Assembly: GCA_024711345.1 (NCBI GenBank) | Contig: JANJTA010000041.1 | Location: 62,001-126,000 of the forward strand | Direction: 5' to 3' | Length of the DNA: 64,000 nucleotides | Source: Rhodanobacter sp. | Lineage (GTDB): Bacteria; Pseudomonadota; Gammaproteobacteria; Xanthomonadales; Rhodanobacteraceae | In this document: one piece after another, positions 1-9,289 of the stretch | Numbering within the stretch: position 1 is the first letter of the stretch | Layout of the letters: each line of letters opens with the position of its first letter | Made by a program: the position numbers and the translations under genes | Notes under the pieces: model-generated | Told to the model about the DNA's origin: nothing | Database searches by the model: none | The model's input: only the letters and a program-made list of their open reading frames with translations

Positions 1-942
1 CCCGGCCGCCCCTTCTCCGACCGCCGCTTCCAGCCGCGCGGCCAAATCGTGACCAAGCATGCGCGCGGCCGGCGTCAAGGTTTCGACAATCTCCGCCGCG
101 CTCTCGACCAGTCGGGCGCCGTCGCGGATCAGCCGATGGCAGCCGCGGGCCAGCGGATGATGGATGGAACCGGGCAGCGCGAACACCTCGCGGCCCTGCT
201 CGGCGGCCAGCCTGGCGGTGATCAGCGAGCCGGAACGCAGGCCCGCCTCGACCACCAGCGTGCCCAGCGCCAGCCCGGCGATGATCCGGTTGCGCCGCGG
301 GAAGTGGTCCGGCCGTGCCGGCGTGCCGGGCGGAAACTCGCTGACCAGCGCGCCCTGCGCGGCCAGCCGCCGGGCCAGCGCATGGTGCTTGCGCGGATAC
401 ACCCGGTCCAGCCCGGTGCCGACCACCGCGAGCGTCTTGGCGCCGGCATCCAGCGCGGCCAGGTGGGCGGCGCCGTCGATGCCGTCGGCCATGCCGCTGG
501 TGATCGCGAAACCGGCCTGCGCCAGCGCCAGCGCGAACGCGCGGGCATGCGTCAGGCCCACCGCACTGGCGCCACGCGCGCCCACGATCGCCACCTGCGG
601 ATACAACAGCAAGCCGGCGTCGCCGACCACGAACAGCACCGCCGGCGGCTGCGCGATGTGCTCCAGTTGCGGCGGGAAATCCGCCTCGGTACAGCGCAGC
701 AGCCGATGGCCGGGTTCGGCCAACCAGGCCAGGTCGGCGTCCAGCTGCGCCGGGTCGGGCCGCTCCAGCCAGCTCCGGGCCGGCGTAGCGCGTTGCGCCG
801 CATCGCGGCGCAATTGCGCCAGCGCCGCGCGGATATCGCCCCCGGCCGCATCCAGCCGCTCGCGCAGTCCGCCCGGGCCGAGGCCGGGGGTGCGCAGGGC
901 GGTCAACCACGCGCGCAATTCATCGGGATCATCCATGCCCAT
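1..942 (-). CDS. dprA: DNA processing protein DprA (3' end cut by window edge)
   Basis: Loads RecA onto incoming single-stranded DNA during natural transformation; acts in the cytoplasm. The minus frame is open from the edge to an ATG at 942 (a second ATG at 936) and covers about 314 residues without a stop. An N-terminal helical region is followed by the Rossmann-like DprA core. It shows the family signatures VGARGAS, SGMADGID, the YPRKHHAL stretch, SEFPPG, FPRRNRIIAGL and SGSLITA, then REVFALPG. The C-terminal winged-helix part lies at or beyond the edge. The LysM gene upstream on the same strand is the usual neighbour of dprA, but a strong hairpin at 970-998 lies between them, so dprA may depend on readthrough or its own promoter. 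Family assignment is very secure; the choice between the two ATGs is not. Confidence 0.94.
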   Translation of the reverse strand, partial: MGMDDPDELRAWLTALRTPGLGPGGLRERLDAAGGDIRAALAQLRRDAAQRATPARSWLERPDPAQLDADLAWLAEPGHRLLRCTEADFPPQLEHIAQPPAVLFVVGDAGLLLYPQVAIVGARGASAVGLTHARAFALALAQAGFAITSGMADGIDGAAHLAALDAGAKTLAVVGTGLDRVYPRKHHALARRLAAQGALVSEFPPGTPARPDHFPRRNRIIAGLALGTLVVEAGLRSGSLITARLAAEQGREVFALPGSIHHPLARGCHRLIRDGARLVESAAEIVETLTPAARMLGHDLAARLEAAVGEGAAG

Positions 943-969
943 GCCGGCAGTTTACGCAGCGCCCGGCAA

Positions 970-998
970 GAAAAACGGCGCGGTGGGAGCCGCGCCGT
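970..998 (-). terminator. Intrinsic terminator after the LysM gene
   Basis: Two 9-bp perfect arms (975-983 and 990-998) enclose a 6-nt loop and are followed, in the minus direction, by a run of five T. It sits 37 bp after the LysM stop codon and before dprA. Confidence 0.7.
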
Positions 999-1034
999 CC
1001 TGTAGGCAGATGCCGCGGTGGTGCTGGCCGGCGC

Positions 1035-2156
1035 TTACTCCGGCATGGTCAGGCGGGCGCCGACGTGCACCGGCCGCAGGCCGTCCATCACCAGGCCGTA
1101 GCTGACCCGATCGAAGGTGCGGAACACCATCACGTGGCCGATGTACTCGTCGGGCAACTTGACCTTCTCGCCCACGCCGCGCCGCCAGCTGTTGCTGGCC
1201 ACGTCGTCGTGGATCGTCTCGCCGGGCTGCATCATCGTGTAGGTCTGGCCGTTCTCGACGCCGTCCTTCGCGCCGATCGACAGCAGCACCACCTGGCGCG
1301 GACCGGCCGCATCCATCGCGTCGGCGAAGCCGATCACCTTGGCGTTGGCCGGCACCGATTTCGGCGCGTGCGGGTAGTAGTAGGCATCGTACGGCTTGTC
1401 GTCGATCGGCATGATGCGATCGCCGCTGCGGATCTCCTGGGTGGCGCCGAGCAGCAGCAGGGTGGCCGGGTCGCCCGTGCGCAGCGTCTCGGCGGTGCCG
1501 ATCACGCTGACCTCGACGCCGAGATCGTCGCCCTTGCCGTAGTGGCCGTCGTTGCGCGAATCCTCGCGCCACGGCGCGTTGACCATCGCCGCATTGCTGT
1601 CCAGGTCATGCGCGACCAGGTCGGCGCTGGCCGCGTCGTTCTGGTCGAAGCCGCGGAACACGTGGCTCGGCCGCACGATCGCCCAGCGCTGGCCCGGCTC
1701 GCCCTGCAGGCCGCGCACGTAGATGTTCTGGCCGACCGCGCCGCGCAGACGCGCTTCCTCCAGACCGACCACGTACGGTGCGGAGCTGACCGCATTGGAG
1801 TCCATCACCCGCATGTCCTTCAGGAACATCTTCAGCTCGGACAGCGGGATCGCCGGCACCGCCTCGCCCTCGCGACGCACGCTCGGCTGCAGGCCCAGCC
1901 GCGGCCCGTTGATGAAGGACAGGTTGAGCACGTCGCCGGGGTAGATCAGGTGCGGGTTGCGCACCTGCGGATTGGCCTGCCAGATTTCCGGCCACAGCCA
2001 CGGCTTGGAGAGGAACTTGGCGGAGATGTCCCAGAGGGTATCGCCCCGGCGCACGGTGTAGCTGTCCGGATGATCGCTGCGCAGTTGCGCACCGGCCGCA
2101 TAGACGGCCACCGTAACCAGCATGCCGGCCAGCAAGACGATAATTTTCTTGATCAT
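1035..2156 (-). CDS. LysM-domain envelope protein upstream of dprA
   Basis: 373-aa secreted protein, probably binding peptidoglycan. The frame stays open further upstream, but the ATG at 2156 is chosen because it starts a clear Sec signal (MIKKIIVLLAGMLVTVAVYA) and lies downstream of a plausible promoter. A LysM domain follows at about residues 33-80 (YTVRRGDTLWDISAKFL, then WPEIWQANPQ and YPGDVL). The remaining ~290 residues match the long C-terminal part of the LysM proteins that sit before dprA in Xanthomonadales and beta-proteobacteria; its function is unknown. Divergent from def. Confidence 0.9.
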   Translation of the reverse strand: MIKKIIVLLAGMLVTVAVYAAGAQLRSDHPDSYTVRRGDTLWDISAKFLSKPWLWPEIWQANPQVRNPHLIYPGDVLNLSFINGPRLGLQPSVRREGEAVPAIPLSELKMFLKDMRVMDSNAVSSAPYVVGLEEARLRGAVGQNIYVRGLQGEPGQRWAIVRPSHVFRGFDQNDAASADLVAHDLDSNAAMVNAPWREDSRNDGHYGKGDDLGVEVSVIGTAETLRTGDPATLLLLGATQEIRSGDRIMPIDDKPYDAYYYPHAPKSVPANAKVIGFADAMDAAGPRQVVLLSIGAKDGVENGQTYTMMQPGETIHDDVASNSWRRGVGEKVKLPDEYIGHVMVFRTFDRVSYGLVMDGLRPVHVGARLTMPE

Positions 2157-2190
2157 TGGCGGGAATCCCCCTTCCCCAGATGCTCGGTCG

Positions 2191-2218
2191 AGTGTAACCG
2201 AATGGTTAACGTGCGCAA
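2191..2218 (-). promoter_or_regulatory. Putative sigma70 promoter for the LysM gene
   Basis: On the minus strand TTGCGC (2218-2213) is followed after 16 nt by TACACT (2196-2191), 35 bp before the LysM start. On the other strand TACAAT at 2266-2271 is a candidate -10 for def, without a good -35. Confidence 0.4.
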
Positions 2219-2346
2219 CAGGCGCGAGTTGGCAAAAATCGTCTGTACTCGGGCGCTTGCCGACGTACAATGAGGCCCATTCTAGATGGCGCCGCGGGTG
2301 GCTTTTTACCAATTCGCCCGCACTTTCGGCGCCGAGGTGAGAATCC

Positions 2347-2856
2347 ATGTCCGTGCTGTCCATTCTTGAGTTCCCCGACCCCCGGCTGCGCACCCGCGCC
2401 GCGCCGGTGAGCGCGTTCGACGCGAAGCTGAAGCAGTTCGTCGCCGACATGTTCGAAACCATGTACGCCGCCAACGGCGTCGGCCTCGCCGCCACCCAGG
2501 TCAACGTGCACCAGCGCGTGCTGGTGATCGACATGAGCGAGGAGCGCAACCAGCCGCTGGTGCTGATCAACGCCGAGATCCTGGAAAAGGATGGCGCCCA
2601 GGTGTACCAGGAGGGCTGCCTGTCCTTCCCCGGCCTGTACGCCGACGTCACCCGCGCGCTGAAGGTGAAGGTGAAGGCGCAGGACACCGACGGCAAGGCA
2701 TTCGACTACGAAGCCGAAGGCCCGCTGGCGGTGGCCGTGCAGCACGAGATGGACCACCTGGACGGCAAGGTGTTCGTCGATTATCTGTCGCCGCTGAAGC
2801 GCAGCTTGCTGTTGAAACGGCTGGAGAAGCACCGCAAGCAGGCGGCCAGCGCTTGA
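2347..2856 (+). CDS. def: Peptide deformylase
   Basis: Removes the N-formyl group from nascent proteins; a metal-dependent cytoplasmic enzyme acting at the ribosome exit. The 169-aa length is typical. All three family motifs are present: GVGLAATQ (about residues 44-51), EGCLSFPG (about 88-95, with the metal-binding Cys) and HEMDHLDGK (about 133-141, with the two metal-binding His and the catalytic Glu). The start has a good ribosome site, GAGGTGA about 7 nt upstream. First gene of a tight def-fmt-rsmB operon, the common proteobacterial order. Confidence 0.98.
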   Translation: MSVLSILEFPDPRLRTRAAPVSAFDAKLKQFVADMFETMYAANGVGLAATQVNVHQRVLVIDMSEERNQPLVLINAEILEKDGAQVYQEGCLSFPGLYADVTRALKVKVKAQDTDGKAFDYEAEGPLAVAVQHEMDHLDGKVFVDYLSPLKRSLLLKRLEKHRKQAASA

Positions 2857-3794
2857 GCTCCCGGCCCCTGCGGCTGGTGTTCGCCGGCACCCCCGAATTC
2901 TCCGTGCCCTGTCTCGAAGCCTGCCGCGCCAGCGGCGCCGAGGTGGTGGCCGTCTATACCCAGCCCGACCGCCCCGCCGGCCGCGGCCGCAAGCTCGCGC
3001 CCAGCCCGGTGAAGCAGGCCGCGCGGGCCGCCGGCATCGCGGTGGAGCAGCCGCCAACCCTGAAGACCACCGAGGCCCAGGTCACGCTCGCCGCCTACCG
3101 CCCCGACCTGCTGGTGGTGGTGGCCTACGGCCTGATCCTGCCGCGCAAGGTGCTGGCGATCCCGCGCCTGGGCTGCTGGAACGTGCACGCCAGCTTGCTG
3201 CCGCGCTGGCGTGGCGCCGCGCCGATCCAGCGCGCGCTCCTCGCCGGCGACGCCGAGACCGGCGTGGACCTGATGCAGATGGAAGCCGGCCTCGACACCG
3301 GCCCGGTGCTGCTGGAAAAGCGCACGCCGATCACCCGCGAGGACACCGGCGGCTCGCTGCACGACCGCCTCGCCGCGCTGGGCGCCCAGGTACTGGCCGA
3401 CGGCCTGGCGCACGTGCTGGCTGGCGAAACGCTGGCCAGCACGCCGCAGACCGCCGAAGGCGTCACCTACGCGCACAAGCTGGACAAGGCCGAAGCCCGC
3501 CTCGACTTCACCCGCCCTGCCATCGAACTGGAACGCCAGGTACGTGCGTTCGACCCCTGGCCCGGAAGCGACGCCGAGATCGCCGGCGAGGCGCTGCGCA
3601 TCTGGGCGGCCCGCGCGCTCGAGCTCGCTCATGAGGCGGCACCGGGCAGCGTGCTCGGTGCCGGGCGCGAAGGCATCGACATCGCCTGCGGCAACGGCGC
3701 GCTGCGCATCACCGCCGTGCAGCGCGCGGGCGGCAAGCGCATTGGCGCGGCCGACTACCTCAACGCACGACCCGAACTGCGCCGCCGCGCATGA
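2853..3794 (+). CDS. fmt: Methionyl-tRNA formyltransferase
   Basis: Formylates initiator Met-tRNA with 10-formyl-tetrahydrofolate, the counterpart of deformylase. 313 aa, normal for the family. The N-terminal domain has [10 protein letters not shown] near the start, the PAGRGRK loop, and the catalytic region [17 protein letters not shown] (Asn and His of the active site lie in WNVHASLLP, about residues 108-116). A C-terminal OB-fold domain follows. The start is a TTG at 2853 that overlaps the def stop (TTGA), which implies translational coupling. Its own stop overlaps the rsmB start. Confidence 0.97.
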   Translation: MSSRPLRLVFAGTPEFSVPCLEACRASGAEVVAVYTQPDRPAGRGRKLAPSPVKQAARAAGIAVEQPPTLKTTEAQVTLAAYRPDLLVVVAYGLILPRKVLAIPRLGCWNVHASLLPRWRGAAPIQRALLAGDAETGVDLMQMEAGLDTGPVLLEKRTPITREDTGGSLHDRLAALGAQVLADGLAHVLAGETLASTPQTAEGVTYAHKLDKAEARLDFTRPAIELERQVRAFDPWPGSDAEIAGEALRIWAARALELAHEAAPGSVLGAGREGIDIACGNGALRITAVQRAGGKRIGAADYLNARPELRRRA

Positions 3795-5092
3795 AGGCGG
3801 ACACCCGCGCCCTCGCCGCCAAGGCGCTGGCCGACATCGCCCTGCGCGGCGCCTCGCTGCGCGAGGCGATGGAGCGCCATGCGTCCAAACTTGGCGACCC
3901 GCGCGACCGCGCCCTGCTGATGGCCTTGCTGAGCGATGGCGCGCGCTGGTGGCCGCGTTTCGACGCCGCGCTGGACCGCCTGCTGGAGCGCCCATTGCGC
4001 CGGAAGGAACCGGCCGTGCATGCGCTGCTGGTGCTGGGCCTGGTGCAGCTGGAAGTGCTGGAGCTGGCCGACTACGCCGCGGTGGCGGCCACGGTGGAGG
4101 CGACCCGTGCGTTGCAGCGGCCGCAGCTGGCCGGGCTGGTCAACGCGGTGCTGCGCCGCTGGCAGCGCGAGCGCGTCACGCATCTGGCCGTGCTGGACAC
4201 GCAGCCGGAGACCCGCCACGCGCATCCGCGCTGGCTGGCGGAGGCCATCACCCGCGACTGGCCCGCGCAGGCCGAGGCGGTGCTGGCGGCGAACAACCGC
4301 GAACCGCCGCTGATGCTGCGCGCCAACCGCCGCCGCACCACGCGCGAGGCGCTGATCGAGCGGCTGCATGCGGACGGCCAGACGGCTGAAGCCCACGCCT
4401 GGCTCGCCGACGCCATCGTGCTGCCGCACAGCACCGACGTGACCCGCCTGCCCGGTTTCGCGGAAGGGCTGTTTGCGGTGCAGGACGGCGCGGCGCAGGT
4501 CGCCGCCGATCTCGCCGAGGTGCATGACGGCCAGCGCGTACTGGACGCCTGTGCCGCGCCCGGCGGCAAGGCTTGCCATCTGCTGGAGCGTGCCGACCTC
4601 GCACTCACTGCGCTGGAGTTCGACGCACCGCGCGCCGAACGCATCCGCCAGAACCTGATGCGCCTGCGCCTGGACGCGAAAATCGTGGTCGGTGACGCCG
4701 GCGCGCCGGAGGGCTGGTGGAAGGGTCAGCCGTTCGAGCGCATCCTGATCGACGCGCCCTGCTCGGCCAGCGGCGTGCTGCGCCGCCGCCCCGACGTGCG
4801 CCTGCACCGCCGCGCCGACGACATTCCCGCGCTGGTGGCCCAGCAGCGGCGCATCCTCGCCGCCCTGTGGCCGCTGCTGGCGCCGGGCGGACGGCTGCTC
4901 TACGTCACCTGCTCGCTGCTGCGCGCGGAGAACGAGGGCGTGGTGGCGCCCTTCCTCGCCACGCACGCGGAGGCGCAAGCCGTGCCGTTCACGCTGCCCG
5001 CGGGGCAGCCTGCCGCCGTGGGCTGGCAGATCCTGCCCGGCGAGGGCGATCTCGACGGCATGTACTACGCGCTGCTGCAGAAGCGCGGCTGA
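3791..5092 (+). CDS. rsmB: 16S rRNA (cytosine-967-C5)-methyltransferase RsmB
   Basis: Methylates C967 of 16S rRNA with S-adenosylmethionine. 433 aa. An N-terminal NusB-like RNA-binding domain (about 1-140) precedes the Rossmann methyltransferase domain. The SAM-binding motif reads [15 protein letters not shown] (about 253-267), the active-site motif [17 protein letters not shown] contains one catalytic Cys, and VTCSLL near residue 378 supplies the second. The ATG overlaps the fmt stop (ATGA). Convergent with the next gene, only 16 bp apart. Confidence 0.96.
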   Translation: MKADTRALAAKALADIALRGASLREAMERHASKLGDPRDRALLMALLSDGARWWPRFDAALDRLLERPLRRKEPAVHALLVLGLVQLEVLELADYAAVAATVEATRALQRPQLAGLVNAVLRRWQRERVTHLAVLDTQPETRHAHPRWLAEAITRDWPAQAEAVLAANNREPPLMLRANRRRTTREALIERLHADGQTAEAHAWLADAIVLPHSTDVTRLPGFAEGLFAVQDGAAQVAADLAEVHDGQRVLDACAAPGGKACHLLERADLALTALEFDAPRAERIRQNLMRLRLDAKIVVGDAGAPEGWWKGQPFERILIDAPCSASGVLRRRPDVRLHRRADDIPALVAQQRRILAALWPLLAPGGRLLYVTCSLLRAENEGVVAPFLATHAEAQAVPFTLPAGQPAAVGWQILPGEGDLDGMYYALLQKRG

Positions 5093-5108
5093 GCGGCCGC
5101 CGCGCGCC

Positions 5109-6026
5109 TCAGTAGATCTCGCCCACGCAGCAGCGCAGGCTGCCGCCGGCCTTCTCGATCTCGGACAGCTCGACCGCCCCGAGGCGGAAGCCCCAGCGCG
5201 CCAGCGTGTCGCACTGCCCCGCGTCCAACGCGGCCGCGGCCGCTGCGCTCATCCACACGCGGTCCTCGGCGAGGGTGATGGCATTGCCGGCGTAGGCCTG
5301 CTTCTGCGCCGGCGTGAGCCACAGCGCGCGCCCGCCATAAACCTGCGCGATCGCCTGCGGCACCGCCGGATCGGCGAAGCCGTCGGCGGCGAGGATCGCC
5401 GCGCGGCCGGCGAGCAGCGCGAATACCACGTTGGTGTGGTATTCGCCGGCGGCCAGCTCGAAGCAGAAGGTGAGGCGCAGCCCGAACGCGCGATGCATCG
5501 CCTCGGCGCCGGCGCGATCGCAGCGCTCGCTCAGGCCGCAGTAGCCGATGCCGCGAGCACGGTCGATCACCAGCGAGCCGGTGAGTTCGGCGACCAGCTC
5601 GTCGCGGCCGGACAGGTCGATCGCGGCATAGCCCAGCAGCTCGCGGAAGAAAGCCCGGATGTCCGATCGCTGCGCCTCGCGCCGGCGCACGCCGTGGCGC
5701 ATGCGGCCCACCACCAGCGTGCCGGGCGCGGTGCCGAACACGTTGTTGGGAAATACCGCGTCGGGCGTGGCCGGGTCGCCGGGGAACACCACCACCGGCA
5801 GGTCCGCGCGCAGCGCCTGCGCCAGCGCCTGGTGCTGGGCCAGCGCGCGCAACGGGTCGACCGCCTGTTCCATCGCCATGTAGCGGTTGTCGCGTGCCGA
5901 TTCGGCAGCCAGCGCGAACTCCGCCGGCGCCACCAGGAACGCGCCGCGCGCGGTGGCCGCCGCGCCGGGCCGAGGCACCAGCGCGGCGCAGGCGTCGAGG
6001 AAGGCGGCGGGCGAGTCGACGAGCAT
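5109..6026 (-). CDS. Arginine deiminase-related hydrolase, CtlX-like
   Basis: 305-aa member of the amidinotransferase/dimethylargininase superfamily that acts on guanidino or ureido groups. Visible family features are the acidic loop FPNNVFGT (about residues 101-108), a Glu/Asp-rich central region with GSLVIDR, the catalytic His in YHTNVVF (about 210-216), and the C-terminal Cys in GGSLRCCVGEIY at the very end. The arrangement fits the CtlX (citrulline utilisation hydrolase) branch better than classical arginine deiminase, which is about 410 aa long. No signal peptide. No other arginine or citrulline gene is next to it, so the substrate is inferred from family only. Confidence 0.8.
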   Translation of the reverse strand: MLVDSPAAFLDACAALVPRPGAAATARGAFLVAPAEFALAAESARDNRYMAMEQAVDPLRALAQHQALAQALRADLPVVVFPGDPATPDAVFPNNVFGTAPGTLVVGRMRHGVRRREAQRSDIRAFFRELLGYAAIDLSGRDELVAELTGSLVIDRARGIGYCGLSERCDRAGAEAMHRAFGLRLTFCFELAAGEYHTNVVFALLAGRAAILAADGFADPAVPQAIAQVYGGRALWLTPAQKQAYAGNAITLAEDRVWMSAAAAAALDAGQCDTLARWGFRLGAVELSEIEKAGGSLRCCVGEIY

Positions 6027-6160
6027 GGGCGGCCATCGCGGCAGGAAAGGGAAAGTCTACGGCACGCCCGCCGGTTTTCACGCCGCGAGGCAAGCCGCGG
6101 AGCACGCCACCGTGCCATGCTAGTCGTGTCCCCGCTGCCCAGCCGACGGAACCTCCGCCC

Positions 6161-7882
6161 GTGAAGTCCTGCGTTCCCCTGTCCCATGCGCGCCCGCTGT
6201 GGCTGCGCAGCGCCCGCACCGAACTGCTGCTGCTTGGCGCCTTTGCGCTGCTGCTGCTCGGCCTCGGCCTCGGCCTGCGCGATCCGTGGCCGTCCGACGA
6301 ACCGCGCTTCGCGCTGGTGGCGCAGTGGATGGTCGAGCACGGCCAGTGGCTGTTTCCGCATCGCGGCCACGAGCTGTACCCGGACAAGCCGCCGGTGTTC
6401 ATGTGGCTGCAGGCGCTCAGCTACTACCTCACCGGCCACTGGCGGATCGCCTTCCTGCTGCCCTCGCTGCTTGCCGCGCTGGGCGCGCTGGCGCTGGTCT
6501 ACGACCTGGCCCGCCGGCTGTGGAACCACCGCAGCGCCCTGCTGGCCGCGGCCACGCTGCTGGTCACCATCCACTTCACCTACCAGATGCGCAACGCGCA
6601 GATCGACCCCGTGCTGCTGGGCTGGATGACCCTGGCCAACTACGGATTGCTGCGCCACCTGCTGCTGGGGCCGTCGTGGCGCTGGTTCGCCGCGGGCTGC
6701 TTCTTCGCCGGGCTGGGCGTGGCGACCAAGGGCGTCGGCGTGCTGGCGCTCTTGATGCTGGTGCCGTACCTGGTGGCGCGCCGCGGCCACTGGCGCCAGC
6801 TGGCACTGCCCGCCGGCGGCTGGCGCTGGACCGGCGGCCTGGCGATGTTCTTCGTGCCGATCCTCGGCTGGCTGCTGCCGATGCTGTTGGTCGCCCACGC
6901 CGATGGCGATCCGCAGCACGCCGAGTATGTGCAGAACATCCTGTTCGGGCAGACCGTGCACCGCTACGCCACGCCGACCGGGCACTTCCACTCACCGTTC
7001 TACTTCCTCGGCATCATCGTGGTCGACTGGCTGCCGCTGTCGCTGCTGCTGCCGTGGGCGATCCCGGCGTGGTGGCGTCGGCTGCGGCGGCGCGACGCGC
7101 GCTTGCTGCTGCCGCTGGGCTGGATCGTGCTGGTGCTGCTGTTCTTCTCGCTGAGCCCGGGCAAGCGCGACGTCTACATCCTGCCGGCGCTGCCGATGAC
7201 CGCGCTGGCGCTGGCGCCGCTGCTGCCCGGCCTGCTGCGCCGGCGCGGCGTGCGCATCGCAGTATGCGCGCTGACCACGTTGCTGGCCGGTGCACTGAGT
7301 GTCGCCGCAGCACTGGCGATCCATCGCCATCCGGCCTGGGCGATGAAAATCGAGCAGAGCCTCGACGCGCGGATCTGGTGGATGCTGCTCACCATCGGCG
7401 TGGCCGGCCTGGTCATCGTGGCGCTGACCCGGGTGAGCCGCGCGCCGCTGGGCTGGCTGCTGTTCGCCGGCGTGCTGTGGAGCGTGTACGGCCTGTGGGG
7501 CTACCCGATGCTCAACGGCGATCGCTCGGCGCACGACGTGATGGTGCAGGCGCGCGCCATCGCCGGGCCGGACGCCACGATCGGCCTGCTTGCCTGGAAG
7601 GAACAGAACCTGCTGATGGCGCAGGGACCGGTCGCCGAGTTCGGCTTCCTGAAGCCGTGGCCGCAGCAGTACGCCGACGCCGTCGCCTGGTTGCGGGCCG
7701 ATCCGGCGCGGCGCTGGGTCTTCAGCCTCGACGAGGCGATGGGCCACTGCGTGGACCGCCAGCGCGCCACCTACGTCGGCCATGCCAACCGCCGCGAATG
7801 GTGGCTGTTCCGCGCCGATGCGGTCGTGCCGGGCTGCGTGCCCGGCGCCAGCGCGGACCAGCAGGCCGACGATACGCCCTGA
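6161..7882 (+). CDS. ArnT-like lipid-linked sugar transferase (GT83/PMT superfamily)
   Basis: 573-aa polytopic inner-membrane protein with roughly 11-12 hydrophobic segments. After the first segment comes DPWPSDEPRFALVAQWM, the acidic loop motif of the ArnT/PMT family, and then YPDKPPVFMWL. These proteins move a sugar from undecaprenyl phosphate to lipid A, core or another acceptor on the periplasmic face. The C-terminal third is a hydrophilic-plus-membrane region ending in a soluble tail. The frame is open far upstream, but that part is antisense to the CtlX-like gene. The GTG at 6161 is chosen because it precedes the first membrane segment; its ribosome site is weak. First gene of the glycan cluster. 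Confidence 0.82.
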   Translation: MKSCVPLSHARPLWLRSARTELLLLGAFALLLLGLGLGLRDPWPSDEPRFALVAQWMVEHGQWLFPHRGHELYPDKPPVFMWLQALSYYLTGHWRIAFLLPSLLAALGALALVYDLARRLWNHRSALLAAATLLVTIHFTYQMRNAQIDPVLLGWMTLANYGLLRHLLLGPSWRWFAAGCFFAGLGVATKGVGVLALLMLVPYLVARRGHWRQLALPAGGWRWTGGLAMFFVPILGWLLPMLLVAHADGDPQHAEYVQNILFGQTVHRYATPTGHFHSPFYFLGIIVVDWLPLSLLLPWAIPAWWRRLRRRDARLLLPLGWIVLVLLFFSLSPGKRDVYILPALPMTALALAPLLPGLLRRRGVRIAVCALTTLLAGALSVAAALAIHRHPAWAMKIEQSLDARIWWMLLTIGVAGLVIVALTRVSRAPLGWLLFAGVLWSVYGLWGYPMLNGDRSAHDVMVQARAIAGPDATIGLLAWKEQNLLMAQGPVAEFGFLKPWPQQYADAVAWLRADPARRWVFSLDEAMGHCVDRQRATYVGHANRREWWLFRADAVVPGCVPGASADQQADDTP

Positions 7883-7918
7883 GCAACGTACCCGTCACCG
7901 CTCCAAGGAATGGCGCAC

Positions 7919-9283
7919 ATGGAAGATGAACCCTCGCGTTACAATGCGCCGCGCGCATGCCATGCCGAGGACGCTGGCCCGCTAGCATGGCCAGACAGGG
8001 ATTACACGTTGGTTCGACAGGTTTCTCGCGTGCGCGCTCATCCCGCTTCATGGCAGCTCTGGACCGTTTCGCTGCTGCTGGCAGGCATGCCGCTGTGTTT
8101 CGCGGTATCCGGGCGCTTCAAGATCGTGCCGATGGCCTTGCTGTTCGTGGTCGGGGCGGTGTTGCTGGCCACCCGGGCGGCGAGCCGGCAGGCTTGGTGG
8201 CTGGCCTGGCCGGTCATCGCCGCCTGCGTGCTGCGCCTGCTGTACGACATCGGCAACTTCCTCGGCCACCGGCTCGACTGGTCCACCCTCGACCTGCCGG
8301 CGCAGACCGTGCTGTTCATCGGCATCGCGGCGGTATTCACGCTGCCGCTGAAGCAGCGGGTGATCGCGCTCGGCTTCAGCCTGACCGCCGTGCTGCTCGG
8401 CGCAGCGAGCCTGTACCAGCGCTACGTACTGGGCGTCGACCGCCCCTACGGATTGAACGGCGGTGACTGGGCCGCGGTCGAGTTTGCGATGTACCTGCTG
8501 GTGCTGGTGCTGCTGGCGATGCTGCAGGCGCTGCGGCCAGGCGTCCCACGCGGCGAGCGCTGGCTGCATGTCGCGGCGGTGGTGGTCGGCCTGTACGGCG
8601 CGGTGCTGACCCAGAGCCGCGGCCCGCTGCTGTCGTTCGCCCCGGTCTACCTCGGGCTGATGCTGTGGCATGCCCTGCGTTCGCGGCATTGGCGCCGGGT
8701 CTCGGTGTTGCTGGCGGCGACCGTGCTCGGCATGCTGGCGGTCACCGCCACGCTGCACCGGGAGATGGTCGAGCGGCTGACCGACGTCCCGGCCCAGATC
8801 GCCAGTTTCGGCAACGGTGGCGGCGATGGCGACGCCACCGCGGTCGGCGAACGGCTGGAGATGTGGCGTACGGCATGGCAGGCCTTCCGCGAGCACCCGC
8901 TGGCCGGCATCGGCCTGGACCAGTTCGGCACCTATGTGCGCGGGCAGGTGGCCATGGGCCAGGCCAGTCCGCTGATCGCCAAGTACGTGCACCCGCACAG
9001 CGAGTACCTCGAGTCGATGGTGGCCGGCGGTGTGCCCGCGCTGCTGGTGTTGCTGCTGTTCCTCGCCGTGCCGCTGGGCTTTTTCGCCCGCCATCTCAAT
9101 CATCCGCAGGAGCCGGTCGCCGCGGCGGCCGCCGCCGGCGTGATGGTGATCGGCATGTACGCCCTGTGCGCGTTCGGCGACAACGTGTTCTACCGGGCCA
9201 TGCCGCAATCGCTGTACCTGTTCCTGGTGTCGGGTCTGGCCGTCGGTATCGGCCGCCTGCGCTGCGCCGCCCCGTCCCGCTGA
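7919..9283 (+). CDS. O-antigen ligase-like membrane protein (Wzy/WaaL superfamily)
   Basis: 454-aa membrane protein with about 11-12 transmembrane segments and one large periplasmic loop. The loop carries the Wzy_C-type signature WQAFREHPLAGIGLDQFGTY and the family His in HPHSEYLESMVAGG. A conserved Arg lies in TQSRGPLLSF. Such proteins join O-antigen or another polymer to lipid A-core, or polymerise glycan, in the periplasm. ATG 7919 is preferred over ATG 7910 because AAGGA (7905-7909) is correctly spaced for it. The first ~40 residues are hydrophilic and may be cytosolic. Ligase versus polymerase cannot be decided from sequence. Confidence 0.8.
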   Translation: MEDEPSRYNAPRACHAEDAGPLAWPDRDYTLVRQVSRVRAHPASWQLWTVSLLLAGMPLCFAVSGRFKIVPMALLFVVGAVLLATRAASRQAWWLAWPVIAACVLRLLYDIGNFLGHRLDWSTLDLPAQTVLFIGIAAVFTLPLKQRVIALGFSLTAVLLGAASLYQRYVLGVDRPYGLNGGDWAAVEFAMYLLVLVLLAMLQALRPGVPRGERWLHVAAVVVGLYGAVLTQSRGPLLSFAPVYLGLMLWHALRSRHWRRVSVLLAATVLGMLAVTATLHREMVERLTDVPAQIASFGNGGGDGDATAVGERLEMWRTAWQAFREHPLAGIGLDQFGTYVRGQVAMGQASPLIAKYVHPHSEYLESMVAGGVPALLVLLLFLAVPLGFFARHLNHPQEPVAAAAAAGVMVIGMYALCAFGDNVFYRAMPQSLYLFLVSGLAVGIGRLRCAAPSR

Positions 9284-9289
9284 CCCGCC

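Noticed and set aside
5085-5110. Two-way terminator between rsmB and the CtlX-like gene
   Set aside because: GCGCGGC/GCCGCGC arms exist but overlap the stop codon and have no T tract on either strand.
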